Part shown: piece after piece, positions 30,169 through 39,622 of the stretch
Position numbering within the stretch: position 1 is the stretch's first letter
Layout: the number at the start of each line of letters is the position of its first letter
Position numbers and translations under genes: made by a program
Notes under the pieces: model-generated
What the model was told of the DNA's origin: nothing
The model's database searches: none
The model's input: the letters and a program-made list of their open reading frames with translations, nothing else
Origin: Clostridiaceae bacterium
GTDB lineage: Bacteria > Bacillota > Clostridia > Peptostreptococcales > T1SED10-28
Reading direction: 5' to 3'
DNA: 60,587 nt
Assembly: GCA_003553525.1 (NCBI GenBank)
Contig: PWEO01000020.1
Span: forward strand, 1-60,587

Positions 30169-30993
30169 ATGAAAATTGTAACCGATAGTTCTTGTGATTT
30201 ACCTAAAGACCTTATAGAGAAACACAACATTGATGTAATACCATTGAAAATTGAAATCGACGGTAAGGATTATACCGATGGCGTAGACTTAAGCCACGAA
30301 GAATTTTTTACGAAAATGAAAACTTCTCCAACCCTGCCGAAGACCTCTCAACCCTCTCCTCAATCGTTTTTTGACTCCTTTAAAAACGGAGTGGAGGATT
30401 ACAAGGAAGTATTAAGCATCCATCTTTCATCTAAGCTTAGTGCTACCTTCGATGCGGCCAATGTGGCAAAGGAAAAAGTTGAAGGGGACATTGAAACCTT
30501 TGATACTTTAAGCGGATCCATTGGAGTAGGCCTACAGGTTTTAAAGGCTGCCGAACTCGCAAAAGAAGGGGTAACCAAGTCCGAACTCCTGAAAAGCCTT
30601 CGAGACTACCGAGACCAAATGAATGTGGTAGTATATCTGGAAACCCTGGAGAATGCAGTGAAGGGCGGACGGGTCAGCAAACCGAAGGAGTTTGTTGCCA
30701 ACCTTTTCAATCTTAAGCCAATCGTTCATGTGGATAACGGCCATGTTAAAATTCTTAAAACCTTAAGAGGAAAAAAACGGGGACTTCGCACTTTAATTGA
30801 GGAGATGGAAAAGAAAAACATCGACTTTAAAGATCGAATCATCGGTATTACCCATTGTGATTGTTTGGAAGACGCCTTAGCCCTAAAAGAAGAAATCATG
30901 GAAAAATTCAGTCCAAAGGAAATTCTCCTAACAACCATGGGGCCTGTAATCGGTACCCACGCCGGTCCTGGCGGACTGTTGGTTTGTTTTTAG
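30169..30993 (+). CDS. DegV family fatty-acid-binding protein
   Basis: MKIVTDSSCDLPKDL, TSQPSPQSF, SIHLSSKLSATF, GPVIGTHAGPGGL. Confidence 0.96.
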   Translation: MKIVTDSSCDLPKDLIEKHNIDVIPLKIEIDGKDYTDGVDLSHEEFFTKMKTSPTLPKTSQPSPQSFFDSFKNGVEDYKEVLSIHLSSKLSATFDAANVAKEKVEGDIETFDTLSGSIGVGLQVLKAAELAKEGVTKSELLKSLRDYRDQMNVVVYLETLENAVKGGRVSKPKEFVANLFNLKPIVHVDNGHVKILKTLRGKKRGLRTLIEEMEKKNIDFKDRIIGITHCDCLEDALALKEEIMEKFSPKEILLTTMGPVIGTHAGPGGLLVCF

Positions 30994-31010
30994 AGCATGG
31001 AATATGTGAA

Positions 31011-31047
31011 AAAAAGCATTGCGGGGAAATTCCCTGCAATGCTTTTT
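31011..31047. terminator. Bidirectional intrinsic terminator
   Basis: AAAAAGCATTGCGGGGAAATTCCCTGCAATGCTTTTTATTTTTTT. Confidence 0.88.
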
Positions 31048-31089
31048 ATTTTTTTGTTGTATAGTCTCTAACTATGGTTACTATACCCC

Positions 31090-32157
31090 TTAGTCCCGAC
31101 GATATAAAAATTCCGGGATATCAAATTCCTTCATGGGCTCTTTTTCTTTCTTCTCCTCTTGATTTTCTCCCTTCGAGATCTTTGTTTCCGAAGCAGCTTC
31201 TCCTTCTTCAAATCCCGTGGCGATAATGGTCACTTTTATCTTATCTCCTATGGTTTCATCAATCACGGAACCGAAGATAATATTTGCTTCAGGATCCGCT
31301 TTGTCGGTGATAATTTCTGCGGCTTCATTAATTTCGAACAGATTCATATCCGCATTACCTGTTATGTTTAATAAAACACCCTTTGCTCCTTTAATCGAAG
31401 TTGATAGTAAAGGACTATCAATCGCTTTGTTCACCGCTTTAACCGCTTTATTTTCCCCTTCTGCAACGCCGACCCCCATATGAGCTATCCCTTGAGCCCG
31501 CATTACTGTGCTGACATCAGCAAAGTCCAGGTTTACAAGTCCGGGTATGGTAATCAAGTCGGAAATCCCCTGAACGCCTTGTCGAAGTACATTGTCCGCC
31601 AGTTTAAAAGCATCCAGCATACTGGTATTGCTTTCCGCAACTTCCAACAATTTATCATTAGGAACCATTACTAATGTATCCACATGCTGTTTTAGTTCTT
31701 CCAGACCGGCTTTCGCTGCCCGGGCTCTTCTTTTTCCCTCAAATTTGAAAGGCTCGGTCACCACCCCTACGGTAAGAATCCCTAGCCGCTTGGCCACCTC
31801 TGCAATTACCGGTGCTGAGCCGGTACCGGTGCCGCCACCCATACCTGCTGTAATAAAGACCATATCCGCCCCTTGTAATAGCGCTTCAATTTCTCCTTCA
31901 CTTTCATTGGCCGCTTTCTTTCCAATTTCCGGATTGGCTCCGGCTCCCAAGCCTTTGGTTATTTTATTTCCGATTTGCAGTTTGTGGTCCGCGACGGAAT
32001 TAAAAAGTGCCTGTTTATCCGTATTTACCGCTATGTATTCTACCCCTTGCAGGCCGGAATTCACCATGTGATTCAGAGCATTGTTTCCTCCTCCTCCGGT
32101 TCCGATTACTTTAATTTTCGCAATATGGCTATCATCATTTATATCAAACTCCAACAT
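31090..32157 (-). CDS. ftsZ: Cell division protein FtsZ
   Basis: [22 protein letters not shown] tubulin signature, C-terminal [11 protein letters not shown]. Confidence 0.97.
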   Translation of the reverse strand: MLEFDINDDSHIAKIKVIGTGGGGNNALNHMVNSGLQGVEYIAVNTDKQALFNSVADHKLQIGNKITKGLGAGANPEIGKKAANESEGEIEALLQGADMVFITAGMGGGTGTGSAPVIAEVAKRLGILTVGVVTEPFKFEGKRRARAAKAGLEELKQHVDTLVMVPNDKLLEVAESNTSMLDAFKLADNVLRQGVQGISDLITIPGLVNLDFADVSTVMRAQGIAHMGVGVAEGENKAVKAVNKAIDSPLLSTSIKGAKGVLLNITGNADMNLFEINEAAEIITDKADPEANIIFGSVIDETIGDKIKVTIIATGFEEGEAASETKISKGENQEEKKEKEPMKEFDIPEFLYRRD

Positions 32158-32455
32158 CTCTACCCACTCCTTTTAAATAGTCTAAAAGCCTTTATTTTCT
32201 ACATTATACTATATTTTCTGATAGGTTCAAACATAAAAATAGAATCAATTTTTTATTTAGCCCAAACTACCTAGTAAACGACAGCTATATTACTTCATTT
32301 TGTATTTCCAAGTTGTTTACACATTTATATGATTCCCGCCACTTTGTCTATTATTTAACGCTTGCAATGATATTCTGAAGAATATAAAATGATTCTCGTT
32401 GGTCATTTTCCCAGCATCTGTACCAATATTCTAAAAATTCAAGGAGGTTTTACAA

Positions 32456-33808
32456 TTGGCATCTTTAGAACAACCGCAGGAGAGAGGACAATGGAATTCT
32501 AAAATCGGTTTTATTTTAGCCGCTGCAGGTTCCGCCGTAGGTCTTGGTAATTTATGGCGTTTTCCCGTAGAAGCCGGCCGCAACGGCGGGGGAGCATTTT
32601 TGATCGTGTATTTTGCAATTTTATTATTAGTAGGTTTCACCTTAATGTTAGCCGAGTTAGTCATCGGTCGTCATACCCAGCTGAACGCCATCGGAGCTTA
32701 TAAGAAGATTCGTTCGAAATGGGCTTGGGTCGGAGGAATCGGAGTGTTGGCATCTTTTTTGATATTATCTTTTTACAGTGTTATCGGTGGATGGATTATC
32801 AATTATTTCTTTCAAACTGTAACCGGAGGGCTTAGTGGAATAGACTCCGGAGCCTATGGAGGAGTCTTTATGGACTTTGTAGGAAGTTCTTTTAAACCGG
32901 TAATGTTTCACGGTATTTTCACTTTATTAACCTTAAGCATTGTTATGGGCGGTATTAGCGGCGGTATTGAGAAGTACAGTAAAATATTAATGCCCGGATT
33001 GTTTATTATGATGATCATTGTAATGGTCCGTTCCTTAACTTTGGACGGAGCCATGGAAGGAGTTCGATTCTTCCTGGAACCAAATTTTTCAGCTATTACC
33101 GGAGATGTGATTCTTAGTGCGCTGGGGCAGGTGTTCTTTTCGTTGAGTCTTGGTATGGGTGTAATTATCACATACGGAAGCTATCTCCCCAAAAGTGAGA
33201 ACCTTCCCCTAAACTCTTTTTATATTCCTTTACTGGATACGTTAATTGCTTTAGTTGCAGGTCTTACCATATTACCTGCAGTATTTGCCTTAGGTCATGA
33301 GCCTGATGCGGGAGCCGGACTGCTATTTATTACTTTACCTGAAGTATTCGCTGAAATGCCTATGGGCATTGTATTCGGAGGATTCTTCTTTTTACTGGTA
33401 TTGTTTGCAGCGTTAACCTCTTCAATTTCCCTTTTAGAGGCCTCCGTATCCTTTGTGGTGGATAAATTTAGCATGAATCGCAAGGCTGCTGCCTTCTTAA
33501 TGGGAGCTTTGGTCTTTATTGTGGGTCTTCCTTCCTCCTTGGGAATGGGTGCCTTAAGTCATGTTACTTTAATCCGGGGTCTCGATATTATGGACTCCAT
33601 TGATTTCATTGCAAGTAATCTATTACTGCCCATCGGCGGATTCTTCCTATGTATTTTCATCGGATGGATCTGGGGTATTGAAAATGCAATCAAAGAAGCC
33701 ACCAATGAAGGAACCATCAGTTTCAAACTTGCAGGGGTATGGCGCTTTTTAATTAAGTTTGTTGCTCCAGTTGCCATCTTTGTAGTCTTTATCCAAGGCT
33801 TGACGTAA
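32456..33808 (+). CDS. Neurotransmitter:sodium symporter (NSS/SNF) family transporter
   Basis: IGFILAAAGSAVGLGNLWRFPVEAGRNGGGAF; TTG start after AAGGAGG. Confidence 0.95.
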   Translation: MASLEQPQERGQWNSKIGFILAAAGSAVGLGNLWRFPVEAGRNGGGAFLIVYFAILLLVGFTLMLAELVIGRHTQLNAIGAYKKIRSKWAWVGGIGVLASFLILSFYSVIGGWIINYFFQTVTGGLSGIDSGAYGGVFMDFVGSSFKPVMFHGIFTLLTLSIVMGGISGGIEKYSKILMPGLFIMMIIVMVRSLTLDGAMEGVRFFLEPNFSAITGDVILSALGQVFFSLSLGMGVIITYGSYLPKSENLPLNSFYIPLLDTLIALVAGLTILPAVFALGHEPDAGAGLLFITLPEVFAEMPMGIVFGGFFFLLVLFAALTSSISLLEASVSFVVDKFSMNRKAAAFLMGALVFIVGLPSSLGMGALSHVTLIRGLDIMDSIDFIASNLLLPIGGFFLCIFIGWIWGIENAIKEATNEGTISFKLAGVWRFLIKFVAPVAIFVVFIQGLT

Positions 33809-33880
33809 ATTTGTCTTTGTAATAGCCGTTCTTTTACGGTTATTCGGTAATGAAAATATTTCTAATGCATCTTAAACCCC

Positions 33881-33923
33881 AAAGAGCAACCGACCATCTC
33901 AAATTACTGGTCGGTTGCTCTTT
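33881..33923. terminator. Bidirectional intrinsic terminator
   Basis: AAAGAGCAACCGACCA...TGGTCGGTTGCTCTTT (16-bp stem). Confidence 0.92.
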
Positions 33924-33931
33924 GCATTTTT

Positions 33932-34543
33932 TTATTCTTCGATTCTGAAACCTTCATTTTTAAGCGCCTGCCGGACTTTATCCAGATCCTTATCCGGTTG
34001 AATGATCAACCGATATAGATTCAGCACTTTGGCATCTTCCGCCACAATTTTTTTGATGTTGACATTTAATTTTTTAAAGGTTTCCAAGACCTTGGCCAAT
34101 TGTCCCGACATATTTTCTATGTACACCACAATTTTATCCTCGGTGATGCCGAATAAGTCCACTAGATACTTGAATATCGCTTTATGGGTTACAATTCCTG
34201 CGAAGGTTCCGTCTTCCCGATTTACAGGGATGAAGGTCAGTTGATTGTCTACAAACTCTTTTGCTGCCAGTTCCACTTGAGTTTCCAACGTAGTAAAGCC
34301 CTTGGGTTTTACAATCAAGGAAGAATTAATTTCTTGATTTTTATAAGCTTCTCCATCTTCATGATCCGCCAATACCCTGTAAAGTTTTTCTTTATAAATG
34401 GTTCCGATTAATTCATTTCCTTTAACTACGGGCAAAGAAAAAATTCCCGTCTTTTCAAACTTTTCTAATACATCCTTAACCTTATCCGTTTTGTTTACCA
34501 AGTTTAGATCTTCCTTCGGTACATAAATGCTTTTGATCTTCAT
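33932..34543 (-). CDS. CBS-domain pair protein with C-terminal ACT-like region
   Basis: Two CBS motifs (GIFSLPVVKGNELIGTIYKEKL; LTFIPVNREDGTFAGIVTHKAIF) and ENMSGQLAKVLETFKKLNVNI. Confidence 0.85.
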   Translation of the reverse strand: MKIKSIYVPKEDLNLVNKTDKVKDVLEKFEKTGIFSLPVVKGNELIGTIYKEKLYRVLADHEDGEAYKNQEINSSLIVKPKGFTTLETQVELAAKEFVDNQLTFIPVNREDGTFAGIVTHKAIFKYLVDLFGITEDKIVVYIENMSGQLAKVLETFKKLNVNIKKIVAEDAKVLNLYRLIIQPDKDLDKVRQALKNEGFRIEE

Positions 34544-34641
34544 GTTCCACTCTCCTTTTGATTATACTTCTTTCATAATCTTACTATACCCCATACCCTA
34601 TATTTTACACAACCTAATTAAGCAGGAAAAAATATATAAAG

Positions 34642-34678
34642 AAAAAATGTACCGAGGTCAGCCCCGCGGTACATTTTT
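34642..34678. terminator. Intrinsic terminator
   Basis: AAAAATGTACCG...CGGTACATTTTT. Confidence 0.8.
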
Positions 34679-34708
34679 ATGTCTTAAATTTTTATGTCTC
34701 AAATTTTC

Positions 34709-36367
34709 TTATCCCAGGAACTGCTCCATATCTTCCTCCACGGTTTGAATTCCGTTTATTCCAAAGGTCTCCACTAATACATTGGCGACATTGGGTGATA
34801 AGAAGGCCGGTAAGGTTGGTCCGAGTTTAATATTTTTTACTCCTAGGTGTAATAAGGCTAATAAAACGATTACCGCTTTTTGCTCATACCAGGCAATATT
34901 GTAAGAGATCGGCAATTCATTGATATCATTTAACTCGAATACTTCTTTAAGTTTCATGGCAATAACTGCAAGGGAATAGGAATCGTTACACTGTCCCGCA
35001 TCCAGTACCCTAGGAATACCGCCGATATCTCCAAGGTTTAATTTATTGTATCGATATTTTGCACAACCGGCGGTTAAAATAACGGTATCCTTCGGTAGTT
35101 CCTCGGCAAATTCCGTATAGTAATCTCTGGATTTCATTCTTCCATCGCAACCGGCCATTACGAAAAATTGCTTAATGGCTCCGGATTTCACAGCCTCCAC
35201 CACTTTATCCGCTAGCTGCATTACTTGATTGTGGGCAAATCCGCCGACAATTTTTCCTTCTTCAATTCCTGTTGGGGCTTGTGTGTTTTTCGCATGCTCA
35301 ATCACTACAGAAAAATCTTTCTTTCCACCCTCTGCTCGGTTAGGAATATGCTTGAATCCGGGATATCCCGATGCTCCCGTGGTGTAAATCCGATCACTGT
35401 AGCTTGCTTTTGGAGGCACAATACAATTAGTAGTAAACAGTACCGGTCCGTTAAAGCTTTCAAATTCTTCCTTTTGCTTCCACCAGGCATTTCCGTAGTT
35501 TCCTACAAAGTGTTCATACTTTTTAAAGGCCGGATAGTAGTTTGCCGGAAGCATTTCTGAATGTGTGTATATATCTACTCCGCTTCCTGATGTTTGTTCC
35601 AATAACTCTTCAAAGTCTTTTAAATCATGACCGCTTACCAGGATTCCGGGGTTATTTCGAACTCCGATTTCCACTTCCGTAATTTCCGGATTTCCATAGC
35701 TGGAAGTATGGGCTTCATCAAGAAGTGCCATAACGTCTACTCCGTATTTACCGGTTTCCAGTACCAAAGCTACCAGGTCATCTGCACTGAGACTGTCGTC
35801 TTCCGTTGCAACCAAGGCTCTCTCAATAAACTGGGAAATTTCCGGCTTATGCATATTAAGGTTTAACGCATGCTCTCCATATGCGGCCATACCCTTTAAT
35901 CCAAAGATCACTAAGGATCTTAGACTTCGTACATCTTCATTTTCAGTGGCCAGGATTCCAACATCCGTTTCTTCGGATTTTCTTTCAAAGTCATTTCTTT
36001 CTCCTGTCCATGTTACGAAACCATTATAGCTTTTATTTTCTAGTTTTCCTTCTTTTTGAAGTCGACTTTTCAGTTCTTCTCTTTCGGAAAGGGCTTTTTC
36101 GATTCGGTCTTTAATGGCTTCCCCGTCAAAGTTTGCATTAGTGATTGTGGAAAATAATCCGTCCATCATCAGACGGTCGGTTTTTCCTTGATTCAGTCCT
36201 GCTTTACGAGCCTGAAGGTTTAGCTCAGCTACCCCTTTTAGCGTATAGATTAATAAATCCTGAAGGTTGGAAACGTCGCTGGGCTTTCCACAGGCTCCTG
36301 TTTTAGCACTGCAACCAATATTTCCTGCCGCTTCTTGACATTGATGACAAAACATTTCATTACTCAT
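34709..36367 (-). CDS. hcp: Hydroxylamine reductase / hybrid-cluster protein
   Basis: [22 protein letters not shown], hybrid-cluster Cys/Glu motifs ([33 protein letters not shown]). Confidence 0.96.
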   Translation of the reverse strand: MSNEMFCHQCQEAAGNIGCSAKTGACGKPSDVSNLQDLLIYTLKGVAELNLQARKAGLNQGKTDRLMMDGLFSTITNANFDGEAIKDRIEKALSEREELKSRLQKEGKLENKSYNGFVTWTGERNDFERKSEETDVGILATENEDVRSLRSLVIFGLKGMAAYGEHALNLNMHKPEISQFIERALVATEDDSLSADDLVALVLETGKYGVDVMALLDEAHTSSYGNPEITEVEIGVRNNPGILVSGHDLKDFEELLEQTSGSGVDIYTHSEMLPANYYPAFKKYEHFVGNYGNAWWKQKEEFESFNGPVLFTTNCIVPPKASYSDRIYTTGASGYPGFKHIPNRAEGGKKDFSVVIEHAKNTQAPTGIEEGKIVGGFAHNQVMQLADKVVEAVKSGAIKQFFVMAGCDGRMKSRDYYTEFAEELPKDTVILTAGCAKYRYNKLNLGDIGGIPRVLDAGQCNDSYSLAVIAMKLKEVFELNDINELPISYNIAWYEQKAVIVLLALLHLGVKNIKLGPTLPAFLSPNVANVLVETFGINGIQTVEEDMEQFLG

Positions 36368-36437
36368 TGTCTAATCTCTCCTTTAATGTAATATTTCTTG
36401 CTTAAACTCATCATAAGGGATTTTCATTTTTGGTTCC

Positions 36438-36451
36438 GTGATGAAACTCAC
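36438..36451. promoter_or_regulatory. CRP/FNR-family-like palindrome GTGA-N6-TCAC
   Basis: CCGTGATGAAACTCACAC between hcp and divergent membrane gene. Confidence 0.55.
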
Positions 36452-36465
36452 ACTTTTGAAATTTC

Positions 36466-36494
36466 TTGATGGTTTAAAAATTTCGTTATATAAT
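36466..36494 (+). promoter_or_regulatory. Putative promoter TTGATG-17-TATAAT
   Basis: Upstream of 36537 CDS. Confidence 0.55.
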
Positions 36495-36536
36495 GATACT
36501 CTAAGCAAACTTGAAAATTAAGGAAAGAGGTGCCCT

Positions 36537-37067
36537 ATGAAATTACTCGACCTTCAGCTTAAGGATCTGGTATTGATTGCCTTAACCGTCTCCACAATCT
36601 TTGTTTTAGGTTATATTTTAATACCTCTAATGCAGTTTATGCCTCTTCCCGCCTACAAAGCCATCATCGTTTCTCCGATTTATGCCGGGGGATTGACCCT
36701 ACTCGCAAAAAAAATACCGAAATTCGGTATTTCATCTTTGTTAGGACTCCTAATCGGCATATTATTAAGCGGATTTTTTATCGGCATGTTTTTTATCGCT
36801 TTTTTCGGTGGGATTTTAACCGATATTTTCTCCAAGGTTTTTTTTCGGGGATATAAAAGTAAAAAAGGGGTTATCTTATCCGCTGCATTTTTCCCCGCTA
36901 TTCAACTTCCCCTTACTTTTTATATGGCGGCATACACCATCGGCGGGATCTCGGGCGAAGCCCTCAGACATCCCTTATTGGTAATTATTCCTACAGCTTT
37001 AACTTTTTCCCTCGGGTATTTATCCTCCATGGGAACCTACGGTTTACTGGACCGAAGAAATCTTTAG
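36537..37067 (+). CDS. Multi-TM protein, MptD/Trep_Strep-like ECF S-component candidate
   Basis: MKLLDLQLKDLVLIALTVSTIFVLGYI... ~6 TM, S-component-like length and layout. Confidence 0.55.
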   Translation: MKLLDLQLKDLVLIALTVSTIFVLGYILIPLMQFMPLPAYKAIIVSPIYAGGLTLLAKKIPKFGISSLLGLLIGILLSGFFIGMFFIAFFGGILTDIFSKVFFRGYKSKKGVILSAAFFPAIQLPLTFYMAAYTIGGISGEALRHPLLVIIPTALTFSLGYLSSMGTYGLLDRRNL

Positions 37068-37078
37068 GATGGGCTCCT

Positions 37079-37537
37079 TTAATTAATGAGGAACTCATAA
37101 AAATAAATGTTCTCTACCGGGATACCGGTTTCCTTATGAATAAGTTTTTTTAACTCTACTTTAAAGAGTTCCATCCCTTCCCGAGAGCCTATATCTTCAT
37201 CCCCCCAGGCTAAGAGTTTTTTTATAATCAAATCCCGAATCACATGTTCTTTCGTGACCATAACCTCTTTATAGGTCTCTTCCGACTCCAAGTAAAAGCT
37301 CATTCGAACACGGCCCTGTCCTCCGGGACCGCTGCTTTTTATTTCAATATTTTGACTATAGGTAAGGGCAGGGCCTTCCTCCGGTAAGGAATCTTCCGCT
37401 TCTCCTTGGGTAAAGAATAGATATACCACGAGTATGACCAGCAGAATTGCCCCCGCGGCCACAACCATGGGAGCATAGTCATGTTTCAGCCATTTTTTTA
37501 ACAGATTCGATTTTTTATTTTTATCCAACTTCCACAC
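37079..37537 (-). CDS. Single-TM FliL-like protein
   Basis: N-terminal TM, C-terminal KEHVIRDLIIKKLL...GMELFKVELKKLIHKETGIPVENIYFYEFLIN. Confidence 0.5.
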   Translation of the reverse strand: MWKLDKNKKSNLLKKWLKHDYAPMVVAAGAILLVILVVYLFFTQGEAEDSLPEEGPALTYSQNIEIKSSGPGGQGRVRMSFYLESEETYKEVMVTKEHVIRDLIIKKLLAWGDEDIGSREGMELFKVELKKLIHKETGIPVENIYFYEFLIN

Positions 37538-37559
37538 ATCCTCTATTTCTGGTGATTGA

Positions 37560-38420
37560 TTATTTTTCTCTATAGTTGTCTTTTAACCATATCTTTCTTA
37601 GTTTTTTTATTTCCTCCTCATATCCTGATAAATCATTAGGGGTTTCTAAGTTAAAAGGAAGTCTCCGAAGTTTAGGATGGCGGATAATTCTCTCAATCGC
37701 TTCCCAACCGATGGTCCCCTTCCCTAAGACCTCATGTCGATCCTTGTTGGAATGAAAAGAGGTTTTGCTGTCATTTAAATGAATGGCTTTTAGTCTCCTC
37801 AATCCCAGGGTACGGTCAATTTCCCCCAAAACTTCCTCCAGACGGTCCACAATATCATATCCTGCGGAATACAGGTGGCAAGTATCTAAACAGATTCCCA
37901 GTCTTTCAGAATCCTCAACCCCCTGAATAATCTGTTGCAGTTCTTTAATATTTCCTCCGATTTCCGTTCCCTTCCCCGACATTCCTTCCAATAAAATCGG
38001 GGTGGACTGATTATTATCATGGGCTTCGTTCAAGGCCTCTATAATATATTGGATTCCCTGATCAACCCCCTGTTTAACATGGGATCCGGGATGAAAAATA
38101 TAGTAACAGTTGGTAATCGTCTCCACCCGTTTTAGATCCTCTTTCAGTAAGTCCTTGGAAAATTCCCGGGTCTCCTTTTTATTGGACGCGAGATTCATGG
38201 TATAGGATCCATGAGCAAAAATTCGAGCAAAATTCTCTTCTTTCATCAGCTTTTGAAGTTTCTCAAGATCCTCCGGATCCAAAGCTTTTGCTTTCCCTCC
38301 CCTAGGATTTCTTGTGAAAAACTGGAAGGTATTGGCACCGATGGAGCTGGCTTCTTTTCCTGCATGAAAAAACCCCTTGGCAATGGAAATATGACAACCG
38401 ATATTTAGCACGGACAACAC
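37560..38420 (-). CDS. nfo: Endonuclease IV
   Basis: GCHISIAKGF, FFTRNPRGGK, GICLDTCHLYSAGYDI, HLNDSKTSFHSNKDRHEVLGKGTIG. Confidence 0.95.
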   Translation of the reverse strand: MLSVLNIGCHISIAKGFFHAGKEASSIGANTFQFFTRNPRGGKAKALDPEDLEKLQKLMKEENFARIFAHGSYTMNLASNKKETREFSKDLLKEDLKRVETITNCYYIFHPGSHVKQGVDQGIQYIIEALNEAHDNNQSTPILLEGMSGKGTEIGGNIKELQQIIQGVEDSERLGICLDTCHLYSAGYDIVDRLEEVLGEIDRTLGLRRLKAIHLNDSKTSFHSNKDRHEVLGKGTIGWEAIERIIRHPKLRRLPFNLETPNDLSGYEEEIKKLRKIWLKDNYREK

Positions 38421-38445
38421 TCCTCATATGATATATTCATTACTA

Positions 38446-39306
38446 TTAAATGATTAATCGAATTTTTTTCTCTTTTTTTAAATACAAACTCTCTACCTGA
38501 CGAAGGGTTCCATCCTCCTGGATGACTGTGGGTCTTGGGAACTTAACAATAATTTGCCGTCCCTTTAAGATATGTATCCCTTTAACGGTGCCGTGGGTTC
38601 CTTTGAAAATCTTTGAAAAATGACGAAGTAGCGTTCTTAGGGGCATTTTCTCCACTATACAAGCTTCCAGTTCCTGATCTGTAGGATTTGCTCCGGGACA
38701 AATTTTCATCCCGTTGCCTACGTACCGGCCGTTGCCCACCGCCACAAGATAAACTTCCTTGGTGTAAACTTTTTCATCGATGGTAAAGGTAACCTCCCTG
38801 GGCTTGTAGATCATTAACATTTTCAATGTGCTGAATAAATAATTCAGTTTCCCCTCACGAATAATATTTTTCTCCTTTTCTTTAATTATTTCCGTATCCA
38901 CTCCCCATCCTAAAACATTAATAAAGTAATGTTCGTTTACGGAGGGTGCATAGATTTCCTTAGTCAAACCCTTTTCTATGGCTAAAAGGCGCTCTTCAAA
39001 GTCTTCAGAAAGACCCAAAGTCTTAATGAAATCGTTTCCGGAACCAAGGGGAAGCACCCCCACGGTAATATCTTTATCCACTACCCCGTTGATCACTTCA
39101 CCCAGGGTTCCGTCTCCTCCCACGGCAATGATGTCAGTGTAGTTTTTTTCCAGTTCATCCTGTACCAATTTTGTGATGCCATTGGCTTCCTTTGAAATAA
39201 TGATTTCATAATCGAACTTTTTAAACCGCTGCTGAATTCGGGGAATTTCCTTAATGCCCCTGCCTTTACCCGCAGCGGGATTTATAATAAAGAGTAGTTT
39301 TCTCAT
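38446..39306 (-). CDS. YegS/BmrU-type lipid (diacylglycerol) kinase
   Basis: FIINPAAGKGRG, IIAVGGDGTLGEVINGV, LPLGSGNDF; likely start 39306. Confidence 0.93.
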   Translation of the reverse strand: MRKLLFIINPAAGKGRGIKEIPRIQQRFKKFDYEIIISKEANGITKLVQDELEKNYTDIIAVGGDGTLGEVINGVVDKDITVGVLPLGSGNDFIKTLGLSEDFEERLLAIEKGLTKEIYAPSVNEHYFINVLGWGVDTEIIKEKEKNIIREGKLNYLFSTLKMLMIYKPREVTFTIDEKVYTKEVYLVAVGNGRYVGNGMKICPGANPTDQELEACIVEKMPLRTLLRHFSKIFKGTHGTVKGIHILKGRQIIVKFPRPTVIQEDGTLRQVESLYLKKEKKIRLII

Positions 39307-39450
39307 AATAATTCTCCATTCTCGATTTTTAGTAGCCCATGATTCTGCTATCAATCCTGTTTAATTATAGCACAATGGGTATTAAATATATAATACCTAC
39401 AGTGATAATACTGACTTATTAAAAAACTTTTCATCTTATACCAAAAGGAT

Positions 39451-39480
39451 TTGCAACAAAACTTTCAATCATGATATAAT
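39451..39480 (+). promoter_or_regulatory. Putative promoter TTGCAA-18-TATAAT
   Basis: Upstream of BCCT transporter. Confidence 0.5.
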
Positions 39481-39622
39481 GCGTTTTAAACGGCGAAATC
39501 TTTACCCAGTAATCCTGACCGTCGATAACTACAATCATTATAACCAAAGAAAAATAATTTCTTTGTTATTCTTTTTAAGGATTTTATAAAAACAAGTAGA
39601 TTGGAGCGTGATGTAAAAGATT

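Noticed and set aside
31592-32071. 159-aa plus-strand ORF antisense to ftsZ
   Set aside because: Low-complexity Ser/Pro translation typical of the reverse frame of a conserved gene; ftsZ fully explains the region
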